In this document: piece by piece, positions 53,532 through 59,881 of the stretch
Position numbering within the stretch: the stretch's first letter is position 1
Layout of the letters: every line of letters starts with the position of its first letter
Origin: Eubacterium sp. MSJ-33
GTDB lineage: Bacteria; Bacillota; Clostridia; Lachnospirales; Lachnospiraceae
Length of the DNA stretch: 64,000 nucleotides
NCBI RefSeq assembly: GCF_022174665.1
Contig: NZ_CP076562.1
Location: 1,364,001 to 1,428,000, forward strand
Reading direction: 5' to 3'
The notes under the pieces: model-generated
Databases searched by the model: none
The model's input: the letters and a program-made list of their open reading frames with translations, nothing else
What the model was told of the DNA's origin: nothing
Program-made: the position numbers and the translations under genes

Positions 53532-53580
53532 TCCCTCTCAATTCTTAGGAATTAAATTCCTCAGTTTCGAGAGGGATTTT
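53532..53580 (+). terminator. Terminator of the methyltransferase gene
   Basis: TCCCTCTC pairs with GAGAGGGA followed by TTTTT. The inner loop contains the 16-bp near-palindrome 53547-53562. Confidence 0.75.
53547..53562. repeat. 16-bp near-palindrome, downstream copy
   Basis: This is an exact second copy of the sequence at 51499-51514, here inside the terminator loop after the methyltransferase gene. Confidence 0.45.
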
Positions 53581-53680
53581 TATAGAAAATAATTTTTCTA
53601 AATTTTCTTTTTGATTATTTTTTTTCAGAAAATATCTCATATTTAATTCAAATAAATAAAAAAGGAAGGATTGAGTAAAT

Positions 53681-53779
53681 ATGAGACACATCGATGCAAT
53701 GTATCTTGATTCAATATGTATTCGTGGACCGTGAAATCCAAATCGGCATTACTATGTAACCAATGTCTGACATATATAA
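53681..53779 (+). CDS. Possible 32-residue peptide gene with two in-frame TGA codons
   Basis: An ATG at 53681, after AGGAAGG, opens a frame that reads MRHIDAMYLDSICIRGP, then TGA, NPNRHYYVTNV, TGA, HI and TAA. The TAA is directly followed by the GGAGGA site of the next gene. Read with TGA as Trp it makes a 32-residue peptide that fits the gap exactly. With TGA as stop it is only 17 residues. It is weak on its own but agrees with the TGA pattern of the element. Confidence 0.3.
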
Positions 53780-53791
53780 GGAGGACTTTAT

Positions 53792-54214
53792 ATGGCAAAA
53801 AGGATGAAAGAAGTTCATTTAGATGAGCACAAAAAAGAAGCCTATCTAAAGAAACTTGATAACAATATAAATCAGGACGAGATTCGAATCACAAGGCTTG
53901 ATGATTTGGAGATGACTCAGGAAGCAATCGAGATTGCCCAGGATGTGGTGATACATCCGAGGGGGAAATATAGAATCAATGGTGCAACATATACCATTGA
54001 TGAGGTGATGGAAAGATTAAGTAAGCTCACAACAGATCACATTAAATGTGTGGCATTTAAGCTGAACCATTATAAAGGTATCATCCAAAATCGATATGGA
54101 TATGTCTTGTCTACTTTGTTCAACATCACTAGACAGACACAAAAGCAGGCAAAAGAGCTGCTTGAATATCTGATTGAAGAAGACAAAGAAAAAGATGAAT
54201 ACGAAGACGATTGA
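53792..54214 (+). CDS. DUF6017-like protein
   Basis: The 140-residue charged, helical protein contains KYRINGATYTIDEVMERLSK, then LTTDHIKCVAF and NRYGYVLSTLFN. This matches the DUF6017 C-terminal domain usually found in replication-initiator (RepA_N-type) proteins of Firmicutes elements, here as a separate small protein. It ends with TGA. Reading through would add 16 residues to a TAA. GGAGGACTT precedes the ATG. Confidence 0.6.
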   Translation: MAKRMKEVHLDEHKKEAYLKKLDNNINQDEIRITRLDDLEMTQEAIEIAQDVVIHPRGKYRINGATYTIDEVMERLSKLTTDHIKCVAFKLNHYKGIIQNRYGYVLSTLFNITRQTQKQAKELLEYLIEEDKEKDEYEDD

Positions 54215-54284
54215 TTTTATCATCCCATGCTGGGCAGAAGATTATGCTCAGCATGGATATAATCAGAACAGGAGATGATTATCT

Positions 54285-54470
54285 ATGCAGGAAGAATATT
54301 ACACAGTTGCAGAAATCCAAAAGATTCTCCGAATTGGAAGAACAAATGTGTATGATCTGATTCGACAGCCAGATTTTCCCAAAACACAACTTGGGAATAA
54401 ATACCTTATTCCCAAGTCTCAATTTGAAAATTTCATGAAGCACATTATGTATAAGCAGTATAAATATTGA
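54285..54470 (+). CDS. xis: Excisionase-type DNA-binding protein
   Basis: The 61-residue helix-turn-helix protein (YYTVAEIQKILRIGRTNVYDL, then GNKYLIPKSQFENFM) has the MerR-like excisionase fold. It should direct the integrase toward excision. It ends with TGA, and a terminator begins 13 bases later, so UGA very likely acts as a stop here. It converges on the integrase gene. Confidence 0.85.
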   Translation: MQEEYYTVAEIQKILRIGRTNVYDLIRQPDFPKTQLGNKYLIPKSQFENFMKHIMYKQYKY

Positions 54471-54483
54471 TGTGTTCATTGTA

Positions 54484-54516
54484 GAAAAGCAGGATTCAAA
54501 ATCCTGCTTTTTTTTT
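54484..54516 (+). terminator. Terminator of the excisionase gene
   Basis: AAAAGCAGGAT pairs with ATCCTGCTTTT followed by more T, 13 bases after the stop codon. Confidence 0.88.
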
Positions 54517-54615
54517 ATTCCATTATCCAAAACCTTATAAGCAATATTTTTTATCTATCTCATCTAATGCAATATCAAAATCAATAACATCTCCATGCTC
54601 ATAGTTGCTTCAATA

Positions 54616-54694
54616 GAAAAAGCAGTCTGAAATCAGACTGCCTTTCTATGTAGCTCTGTGGTACAAAGCCCCAGAGATCTTTATTGAACTCTGT
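54616..54694 (-). ncRNA. Candidate ~80-nt small RNA with promoter and terminator
   Basis: The first 52 bases of this transcript (54694-54643) are an exact inverted copy of 40088-40139. A promoter (TTGGAG, 17 bases, TATAAT) places the start at the first base of the repeat. The end is a hairpin (GCAGTCTG/CAGACTGC) with a T-run at about 54616. No open frame fits. The two copies share only the 52 bases and have unrelated terminators, which argues that the transcribed core is what is conserved. Confidence 0.5.
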
Positions 54695-54700
54695 AACTGT

Positions 54701-54747
54701 ATTATATAAAAATATATCTATTTCTCCAACCATGGATCCTGCAATTT
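54701..54747 (-). promoter_or_regulatory. Promoter and operator-like box of the candidate small RNA
   Basis: Minus-strand TTGGAG (54729-54724) and perfect TATAAT (54706-54701) are 17 bases apart. The 22-base box 54726-54747 overlaps the -35 and matches the box at 48874-48895, suggesting one regulator controls both promoters. Confidence 0.55.
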
Positions 54748-54770
54748 GAATATAAATTTCAGGGAGAATT

Positions 54771-56015
54771 TCACTCAATATTCAAATGAAGATCAAGACC
54801 GGGAAGATTGATTTTTGCTGCCGCCTCTCTTTTATTTTTTTCAATAATATGTACATATGTTTTTTCACATACCTCACGGCTGTTCCCAAGAATTGCACAT
54901 ATAACCTCAATTGGAATATCATTGGCAAAATAAAAGGATGCACATGTATGTCTTAATTCATGCGTTCCTGTAATTTTGTTTTCAATGCCTGCCCTTTTCT
55001 GTATATAGGCTAATGTCTTGGCTATCCCTGAGACATTTGTTGTATTTCCATTTCTGGTTTGCAATACATAATTCTCCGGACTGTATTCTTCCAAACTCTT
55101 TCTATAATATAAGATAAGTTCTCTGGCACTGCTATTGATTGCCACATATCTTGTCTTTTTATTTTTTGTAAAATGCTGTATTACTTCTATATTTTTATAG
55201 ATTTTATTTCTTTTCATTTTTTCAGGTTGTGTAGAATCATATGCCGGATTATCCATGGTGATAAGTGTTTTATTGATTGTAATATAATTCTCCTCAAGAT
55301 TAATGTCTTTCCATTGCAAAGCAAGTAACTCTGATATTCTAAGTCCAAGGAAAAGATTTGCAGCAATCATAGGTCCATATTTATAAATTAAATCACCATC
55401 ACTATAGGTACTCAGAGCTGCCATTATAAATTTCTTTGTATCTTCTTCTGACAGATAATGAATCTCTTTTGTTGGTTTGATAATATTGGTTTCAGATGGT
55501 TTAACAACTAATTCCATTGGATTGTCAAATTTGTGTACCGTTGATGTATAACGGTAGAAAGCATTCAAAGCATCATATGTTTTCTTGATGGTGGATTTAG
55601 AATAATGATCTACCAGATTCAGTTTGTTTATCAAACTCTGTAATTCTTCTGTGGTGACAGACTGATAGCGCATATGTCCAATGTCAGATGGCTCAATCTG
55701 ATTTTTAATGGTTTTATTCAGACTCTTAATAGATTGCGGTACAAGGGTAGGAGCTTTTACATTTTGTACCCACATATACATAGCATCTGCTAATGGAGTA
55801 TTTACTTTATAATCCTTTTTCTGATCTATCTTTTTCTCTTTAATTGACATCTTCTTTATACATTCAGGAATAGATGAACAGGTAACACATATACAGGTTC
55901 TTTTTCCTCTATCTGTAATAATCATTTTTGAATATCGATACTTTCCATTTTCAAGCTGAGTAATGGCACCTTTATTCTTACCTAAATTCAATGTTTTGTT
56001 TTCTGTTTTCTCCAT
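54771..56015 (-). CDS. int: Tyrosine integrase of the mobile element
   Basis: The 414-residue site-specific recombinase has an N-terminal arm-binding region, a SAM-like core-binding domain and a catalytic domain with Arg in GLRISELLALQW, HxxR in HELRHTCASFYF and the nucleophile in KTYVHI. It inserts and excises the element at tRNA-Trp, and lies beside attR. The ATG at 56015 is chosen because AGAGGAGG precedes it. The stop is TGA. Reading through would add a short tail to a TAG. Confidence 0.93.
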   Translation of the reverse strand: MEKTENKTLNLGKNKGAITQLENGKYRYSKMIITDRGKRTCICVTCSSIPECIKKMSIKEKKIDQKKDYKVNTPLADAMYMWVQNVKAPTLVPQSIKSLNKTIKNQIEPSDIGHMRYQSVTTEELQSLINKLNLVDHYSKSTIKKTYDALNAFYRYTSTVHKFDNPMELVVKPSETNIIKPTKEIHYLSEEDTKKFIMAALSTYSDGDLIYKYGPMIAANLFLGLRISELLALQWKDINLEENYITINKTLITMDNPAYDSTQPEKMKRNKIYKNIEVIQHFTKNKKTRYVAINSSARELILYYRKSLEEYSPENYVLQTRNGNTTNVSGIAKTLAYIQKRAGIENKITGTHELRHTCASFYFANDIPIEVICAILGNSREVCEKTYVHIIEKNKREAAAKINLPGLDLHLNIE

Positions 56016-56161
56016 AGTGATTCCTCCTCTAAAATTTTTAGTTAAGATATCACTGTAAATATGATAAAAATGAACAACATTTTGATTGCAGAACAGATTT
56101 TTATGCAAATTCATTACTCAGGATTCAAGGAACTCAGCATTTATCAGGTTTTCCGAGAAAA

Positions 56162-56183
56162 AAATTATTCAAAAAATTATTCA
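56162..56183 (+). repeat. 22-bp direct repeat, right end copy
   Basis: This is an exact copy of 38988-39009. In addition, GATATCACTGTA at 56046-56057 is the reverse complement of 39012-39023, so both ends carry matching short sites inside the attachment repeats, as expected for integrase or excisionase arm sites. Confidence 0.6.
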
Positions 56184-56265
56184 AACGACCTTGAAAAAGC
56201 ATAATTTAGGGGTTTTTTATGAAAAAAAATGATATAGAATAACACAAAATAACACGAAATAAAGA

Positions 56266-56365
56266 AAAAGAAAAAAGCCCCTAAACCCAGTAAATACAAG
56301 GTTTTCAAGGCTTTTTCACAAGCAGGGGATGAGAGAATCGAACTCCCGCCAAAGGTTTTGGAGAC
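56266..56365 (-). other. attR: right copy of the 100-bp attachment repeat
   Basis: This copy overlaps the 3' half of the complete tRNA-Trp gene from the anticodon loop onward, plus its terminator (AAAGCC ... GGGCTTTTTT, 56270-56316). The intact tRNA is therefore a chimera of host 5' half and a 3' half on the element side of the crossover. Confidence 0.93.
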
Positions 56366-56393
56366 CCCTATCATACCATTTGACCAATCCCCT
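56323..56393 (-). tRNA. trnW: tRNA-Trp (anticodon CCA)
   Basis: The 71-base cloverleaf has a perfect 7-bp acceptor stem (AGGGGAT/ATCCCCT), the D-arm GTCA/TGAT, anticodon loop CTCCAAA and T-arm GGGAG-TTCGATT-CTCTC. The discriminator is G, as in bacterial tRNA-Trp. CCA is not encoded. The anticodon stem (GGGGT/ACCTT) has two G-U pairs, and the D-stem has a U11-A24 pair, the pair found in the UGA-suppressing form of the E. coli molecule. It is the insertion site of the mobile element. Confidence 0.95.
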
Positions 56394-56425
56394 ATAATTG
56401 GTTGTGTCCGCAAGACACATGTTCC

Positions 56426-56453
56426 ATTATACAGATTAATCGATATTTGTCAA
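56426..56453 (-). promoter_or_regulatory. Consensus promoter of tRNA-Trp
   Basis: Minus-strand TTGACA (56453-56448) and TATAAT (56431-56426) are both perfect, 16 bases apart, about 30 bases before the tRNA. Transcription starts outside the element, so the host promoter still drives the tRNA. Confidence 0.88.
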
Positions 56454-56528
56454 GATAAATTTTAACCTTTCAGATTCTTCTTCCCTCATCCATCTGACGC
56501 ACATGGATTTTCCCATATATCCTGCATG

Positions 56529-56897
56529 CTACTGCATATCATAAAACTTCATCGTCTCCCGGTCACGGTATTCATGCTTCTCATAATACCCAATGAGTTT
56601 TTGATTACTGTCCCGCAAAGCTACCATATATATATCCTTGTTCTGCTTTGCATTGTAACCGGTATATACAAGATTGTGGCTTACATCCGCTGCAAACCAG
56701 TCAATCACCTGCCGGATCTTCTTGTTTGATTCCGGATTGTGACAGTTAAGCAGACTTTTTCCGATCAGTGCTTCGCCACCACGCTTCGCATAGTTTTTTA
56801 TTGCTGCCGGGTTCATGTAAATAATTTCATGTTGCAGATTACAAATCACAACCGATGCCCGCTCCTGATCTACAATACTTCTGAAATATTCATTCAT
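56529..56897 (-). CDS. PAS-domain protein
   Basis: The 122-residue single-domain protein (RASVVICNLQHEIIYMNPAA, then LIGKSLLNCHNPES and DIYMVALRDSNQKLIGYYE) is a stand-alone PAS sensor domain. It overlaps the end of the HD-domain gene by four bases, so they are co-translated. No output domain is attached and the ligand is unknown. Confidence 0.8.
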   Translation of the reverse strand: MNEYFRSIVDQERASVVICNLQHEIIYMNPAAIKNYAKRGGEALIGKSLLNCHNPESNKKIRQVIDWFAADVSHNLVYTGYNAKQNKDIYMVALRDSNQKLIGYYEKHEYRDRETMKFYDMQ

Positions 56898-57499
56898 ACG
56901 TTGTATGCCTCCATCTCTGCCTGAATCTCATCCTCGGTTGCCGCCATCGCCTGTAACGTCATCGTCAGAAGCTTTTCTAACTCCCAGCCAAGCTGCTCTG
57001 CCCCGCGCTCGATTACCTCACGCGAACATCCTGCTGCAAATCCCTTACTCTTATATTTCTTCTTCAGAGATTTCAATTCCATATCCTTTGTGCTCTTCGA
57101 CGGACGCATCAGCGCGGCCGCCCAAATCAGTCCGGTCAACTCATCGGCTGCAAAAAGCACTTTTTCCATCTCATGTTCCGGCTTCACATCAATCGTCTCA
57201 CCACATTCAACCGTAATTCCATAACCATGCGAACATACACCATGAATGATATCCTCGGACACACCACCTTCGCGCAGCAACTCCGGTGCCTTCAGGCAAT
57301 GTTCTGCCGGATACAATTCAAAATCAATATCATGTAACAATCCAACGATGCTCCAATACTCGGCATCATCGCCATAGCCAAGCTCATTTGCATACCATTT
57401 CATAACCGCTTCCACTGTCAATGCATGCTGGATGTGAAATGGATCCTTGTTGTACTTCTTCAATAATTCAAATGCATCATCTCTTGCAATGTAATTCAT
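56894..57499 (-). CDS. HDIG-type HD-domain hydrolase
   Basis: The 201-residue protein has the metal motif HIQHALTVE and LLHDIDFE (HD pair) followed by CSHGYG, as in small HDIG phosphohydrolases. The substrate is unknown. GAGGAACAG precedes the ATG at 57499. Confidence 0.85.
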   Translation of the reverse strand: MNYIARDDAFELLKKYNKDPFHIQHALTVEAVMKWYANELGYGDDAEYWSIVGLLHDIDFELYPAEHCLKAPELLREGGVSEDIIHGVCSHGYGITVECGETIDVKPEHEMEKVLFAADELTGLIWAAALMRPSKSTKDMELKSLKKKYKSKGFAAGCSREVIERGAEQLGWELEKLLTMTLQAMAATEDEIQAEMEAYNV

Positions 57500-57566
57500 G
57501 TCTGTTCCTCTTTTCTGTCGTTTATAATCTAATGAACCATGCCGAAATTACTTGTATAAGATCCGT

Positions 57567-58019
57567 TTAATCCAAAGATTCTCCTTTCAACACCAGCTTC
57601 TCGAATGATTCTGCAAATCTTATATCATCTTCCTCGGTTCTTTTTCTAGGACCTTTCAAATGATTCTTCCCCGAACTACGCCGTGCTTTCTTGTTCAAAT
57701 GCCGTTCCATCAGCATCTGGTCAATGTTCGCATCTGTATACCATTTCCCGGACTGATGGATTGCATATGCGCCTTTCCCAAGTGCCATCGCCGCGACTCC
57801 ATAATCCTGCGACACAACGATATCTCCCTTATGGCAGAGACTAATCAGCTTGTAATCCACTGCATCCGCTCCGGCACCAACCACGATCACTTCGCTGTAA
57901 TCAGAGTTCAAGACATGATTCGTGTCGCAAAGCAGTGTCGTTTGGATATGATATTTTTCTGCGATTTCCTCCACGATACGCACGACCGGGCAGGCATCGG
58001 CATCTACAAATATTTGCAT
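57567..58019 (-). CDS. YaiI/YqxD family (DUF188) protein
   Basis: The 150-residue protein begins MQIFVDADACPV and contains VSQDYGVAAMALGKGA and KKARRSSGKNHLKGPRKRT, matching the UPF0178 family with a PIN-like fold. Function is not established. Confidence 0.9.
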   Translation of the reverse strand: MQIFVDADACPVVRIVEEIAEKYHIQTTLLCDTNHVLNSDYSEVIVVGAGADAVDYKLISLCHKGDIVVSQDYGVAAMALGKGAYAIHQSGKWYTDANIDQMLMERHLNKKARRSSGKNHLKGPRKRTEEDDIRFAESFEKLVLKGESLD

Positions 58020-58035
58020 GATCTACTTCCTCTTA

Positions 58036-58395
58036 CTATGCAACCGTTGCCCCAAATGGCATCAGCGATAATTTCGCGAGCTTGAAAAATTGCTTTCCGA
58101 ACGGAATACCTATAATCGTAATGCACAGGATACATCCCCAGACTGCATCTGCAATCGCCATCGGAATCCCCGTCAAAAGCAGCCAGAATATATTCGCGAT
58201 AAGACTCATCGCCCCGCCACCATATGTAACTTCCTTGCCAAACGGGAAGAATGCAAGCCCGGCGAACTTAAAGCACTGCAAGCCAATTGGAATTCCTATG
58301 ATTGTAATGCACCATCCGATTCCCGCGATCACCCACGAAAGCCCGGCTGCAAAACCGCCAAATATAAACCATAAAATATTTCCAAGTATACCCAT
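58036..58395 (-). CDS. YccF-domain membrane protein
   Basis: The 119-residue protein has two copies of a helical hairpin with IGWCITIIGIPIGLQCFKFA and LCITIIGIPFGKQFFKLA, the YccF pattern. It is an inner membrane protein of unknown function. AGGGGAGAAA precedes the ATG. Confidence 0.9.
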   Translation of the reverse strand: MGILGNILWFIFGGFAAGLSWVIAGIGWCITIIGIPIGLQCFKFAGLAFFPFGKEVTYGGGAMSLIANIFWLLLTGIPMAIADAVWGCILCITIIGIPFGKQFFKLAKLSLMPFGATVA

Positions 58396-58438
58396 CTCTT
58401 TATTTTCTCCCCTAGTATTTTTATTCTTTGTTCTTGTT

Positions 58439-58538
58439 CTATTCGAATCGTTCGCGCACTATGTGAATTGTACTCACACTATTCGAATTGTTCGCACACC
58501 ATGCAGATTATTCTCACACTATTCGAATTGTTCGCGCG
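58439..58538. repeat. Five tandem 20-bp repeats
   Basis: Units start at 58439, 58459, 58479, 58499 and 58519. Units 1, 3 and 5 are close to CTATTCGAATTGTTCGCACA and units 2 and 4 are diverged, giving a higher-order 40-base period. It lies between the DUF1294 stop and the YccF start on the minus strand and holds no gene. Confidence 0.85.
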
Positions 58539-58561
58539 GTTCGTTTCCAGACTATAGTGGC

Positions 58562-58981
58562 TTACCACGGCGCGTTCATACAATAAAACAGCACCACTAT
58601 CTGTGTCACGACCATCATCGGAAGTCCAACCGCAAAATAATTCTTCTGTGTCTTGTGATGAAATAAGTACATCGCAATTATACCACCAATCGCACCGCCC
58701 GCAAATGAAAATCCTAACAATGTTGCCACCGGGATTCTCCATTTCCCCTTAATTGCCGCATATTTGTCAATGCCAAATAAAACGAACGTTACAAGATTAA
58801 TGATGCCAAGATATAATAACAGGATTTTTCTCTGGCTCATGTATCTTACAATATTACATGTCAGCTTGTCTGCCACATAGCCTTTTACGAATAAGAATAT
58901 CACAATGGCAATCACCAAGGCACAGGCGAGCGTGACATGCAGCATCGCATTTGATTTGGTTGTTTTTTCATGTAGTTTCAT
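58562..58981 (-). CDS. DUF1294 membrane protein
   Basis: The 139-residue protein has four hydrophobic helices and the family block FVLFGIDKYAAIKGKWRIP, then GFSFAGGAIGG and FHHKTQKNYF. Function is unknown. ATG 58981 overlaps the stop of the ArsC-family gene. An earlier start at 59047 has no ribosome site. Confidence 0.85.
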   Translation of the reverse strand: MKLHEKTTKSNAMLHVTLACALVIAIVIFLFVKGYVADKLTCNIVRYMSQRKILLLYLGIINLVTFVLFGIDKYAAIKGKWRIPVATLLGFSFAGGAIGGIIAMYLFHHKTQKNYFAVGLPMMVVTQIVVLFYCMNAPW

Positions 58982-58982
58982 A

Positions 58983-59324
58983 TTATGACCACGTCTTCCA
59001 TATTTCCGGATGATATCCAAGTGTCGACTGCTTTCCATTCCGCACAACCGGTGTCTTGATCACCTGTGGATTCTCCAGTATCTTGTCCAGCTTATCCTCC
59101 GGGGCAATATACTGAATCAACGCCAGCAGTTCTTTATCCTTAAAATCCGGATTGATCATATTCTCCATGCCACCATTGACGGATGCCACAGCATGGAACT
59201 CGCCTTTGCTCATGCCCTTTTCTTTCATGTCGATAAACTGATATTTAATTCCGCGTTCCTTGAAGAACCGCTCTGCTTTCTTTGTATCGTTGCACTTTTT
59301 TGTGCCGAAGATTTGGATGTTCAT
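58983..59324 (-). CDS. ArsC/Spx-family thioredoxin-fold protein
   Basis: The 113-residue protein begins MNIQIFGTKKCNDTKKAERF, with one active-site Cys and no CxxC, and ends with a typical ArsC tail (TPVVRNGKQSTLGY). It resembles YffB/Spx-like reductases rather than a proven arsenate reductase. No ars genes are nearby. Confidence 0.85.
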   Translation of the reverse strand: MNIQIFGTKKCNDTKKAERFFKERGIKYQFIDMKEKGMSKGEFHAVASVNGGMENMINPDFKDKELLALIQYIAPEDKLDKILENPQVIKTPVVRNGKQSTLGYHPEIWKTWS

Positions 59325-59326
59325 TT

Positions 59327-59854
59327 TTATTTTTCCTCATTTTCTTTACTTTGGATTATCTCTTGTATGATACTTATGTAATCTTCATACATATCTTTAT
59401 CCTCACTTTTGCAAATCATATTATTAAATATATTCATGGAAATACTGCAAAGTGGGAAAACAATAACCATTATAGTTACGATTGCAATTGTAACTACACT
59501 AATTATAGAAAAACCCATTTTTTCAAATTCCCCTCTTAATGCAACAATTACATTAATAAGACTGGATATCAATACACCAAAAACCGCTGCACATACCATA
59601 TCACTAAACTTTTGTGTTGGGTTGATTGTGCGCAACTGCATTTTTAAATAATGCAGAAAATTATTTAACTGCTGACAATTATACGTTTCATATTTTGACC
59701 ATACATAATTTTTCCATTCAGAATAAGAATTAAACTTAAAGCACTCAGGCAAATCCCCCTTTTTCCTCTTACTTTTACCACAAATTATTTTATATATTTT
59801 CTTTTCTTCAGCATATTGAAATCCATAAATATCACCCAATTTCAATTTTTTCAT
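59327..59854 (-). CDS. Small two-helix membrane protein paired with a KAP NTPase
   Basis: The 175-residue protein has a soluble N-terminal half (YNCQQLNNFLHYLKMQL), then two hydrophobic helices at about residues 86-108 and 116-140. No family is recognised. It starts 27 bases after the stop of the KAP NTPase gene, so the two form a likely operon, with this protein as the membrane effector or anchor. Confidence 0.6.
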   Translation of the reverse strand: MKKLKLGDIYGFQYAEEKKIYKIICGKSKRKKGDLPECFKFNSYSEWKNYVWSKYETYNCQQLNNFLHYLKMQLRTINPTQKFSDMVCAAVFGVLISSLINVIVALRGEFEKMGFSIISVVTIAIVTIMVIVFPLCSISMNIFNNMICKSEDKDMYEDYISIIQEIIQSKENEEK

Positions 59855-59881
59855 GAAGTACTCCTTCGTCCCTTTGATCGC

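Larger units (their letters stand above)
38830..56365. mobile_element. Integrative mobilizable element inserted in tRNA-Trp
   Basis: A 100-base direct repeat with one mismatch bounds this element (38830-38929 and 56266-56365). The right copy completes a tRNA-Trp gene, while the left copy holds only the tRNA 3' part, as expected after tyrosine-integrase insertion. The unit from repeat to repeat is 17,436 bases. Contents: integrase, excisionase, MOBQ relaxase and oriT, VirD4-like coupling protein, ArdC-like protein, replication-type protein with iterons, orphan methyltransferase and a reverse transcriptase. No VirB4-type ATPase or mating-pore gene is seen, so it is mobilizable, not self-transmissible. 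Codon and base use are more AT-rich than in the flanks. Confidence 0.93.

Noticed and set aside
54285-54470. UGA as Trp at the end of the excisionase gene
   Set aside because: A strong terminator starts 13 bases after this TGA and the protein already has normal length, so UGA acts as a stop here. The element therefore does not read every UGA as Trp.
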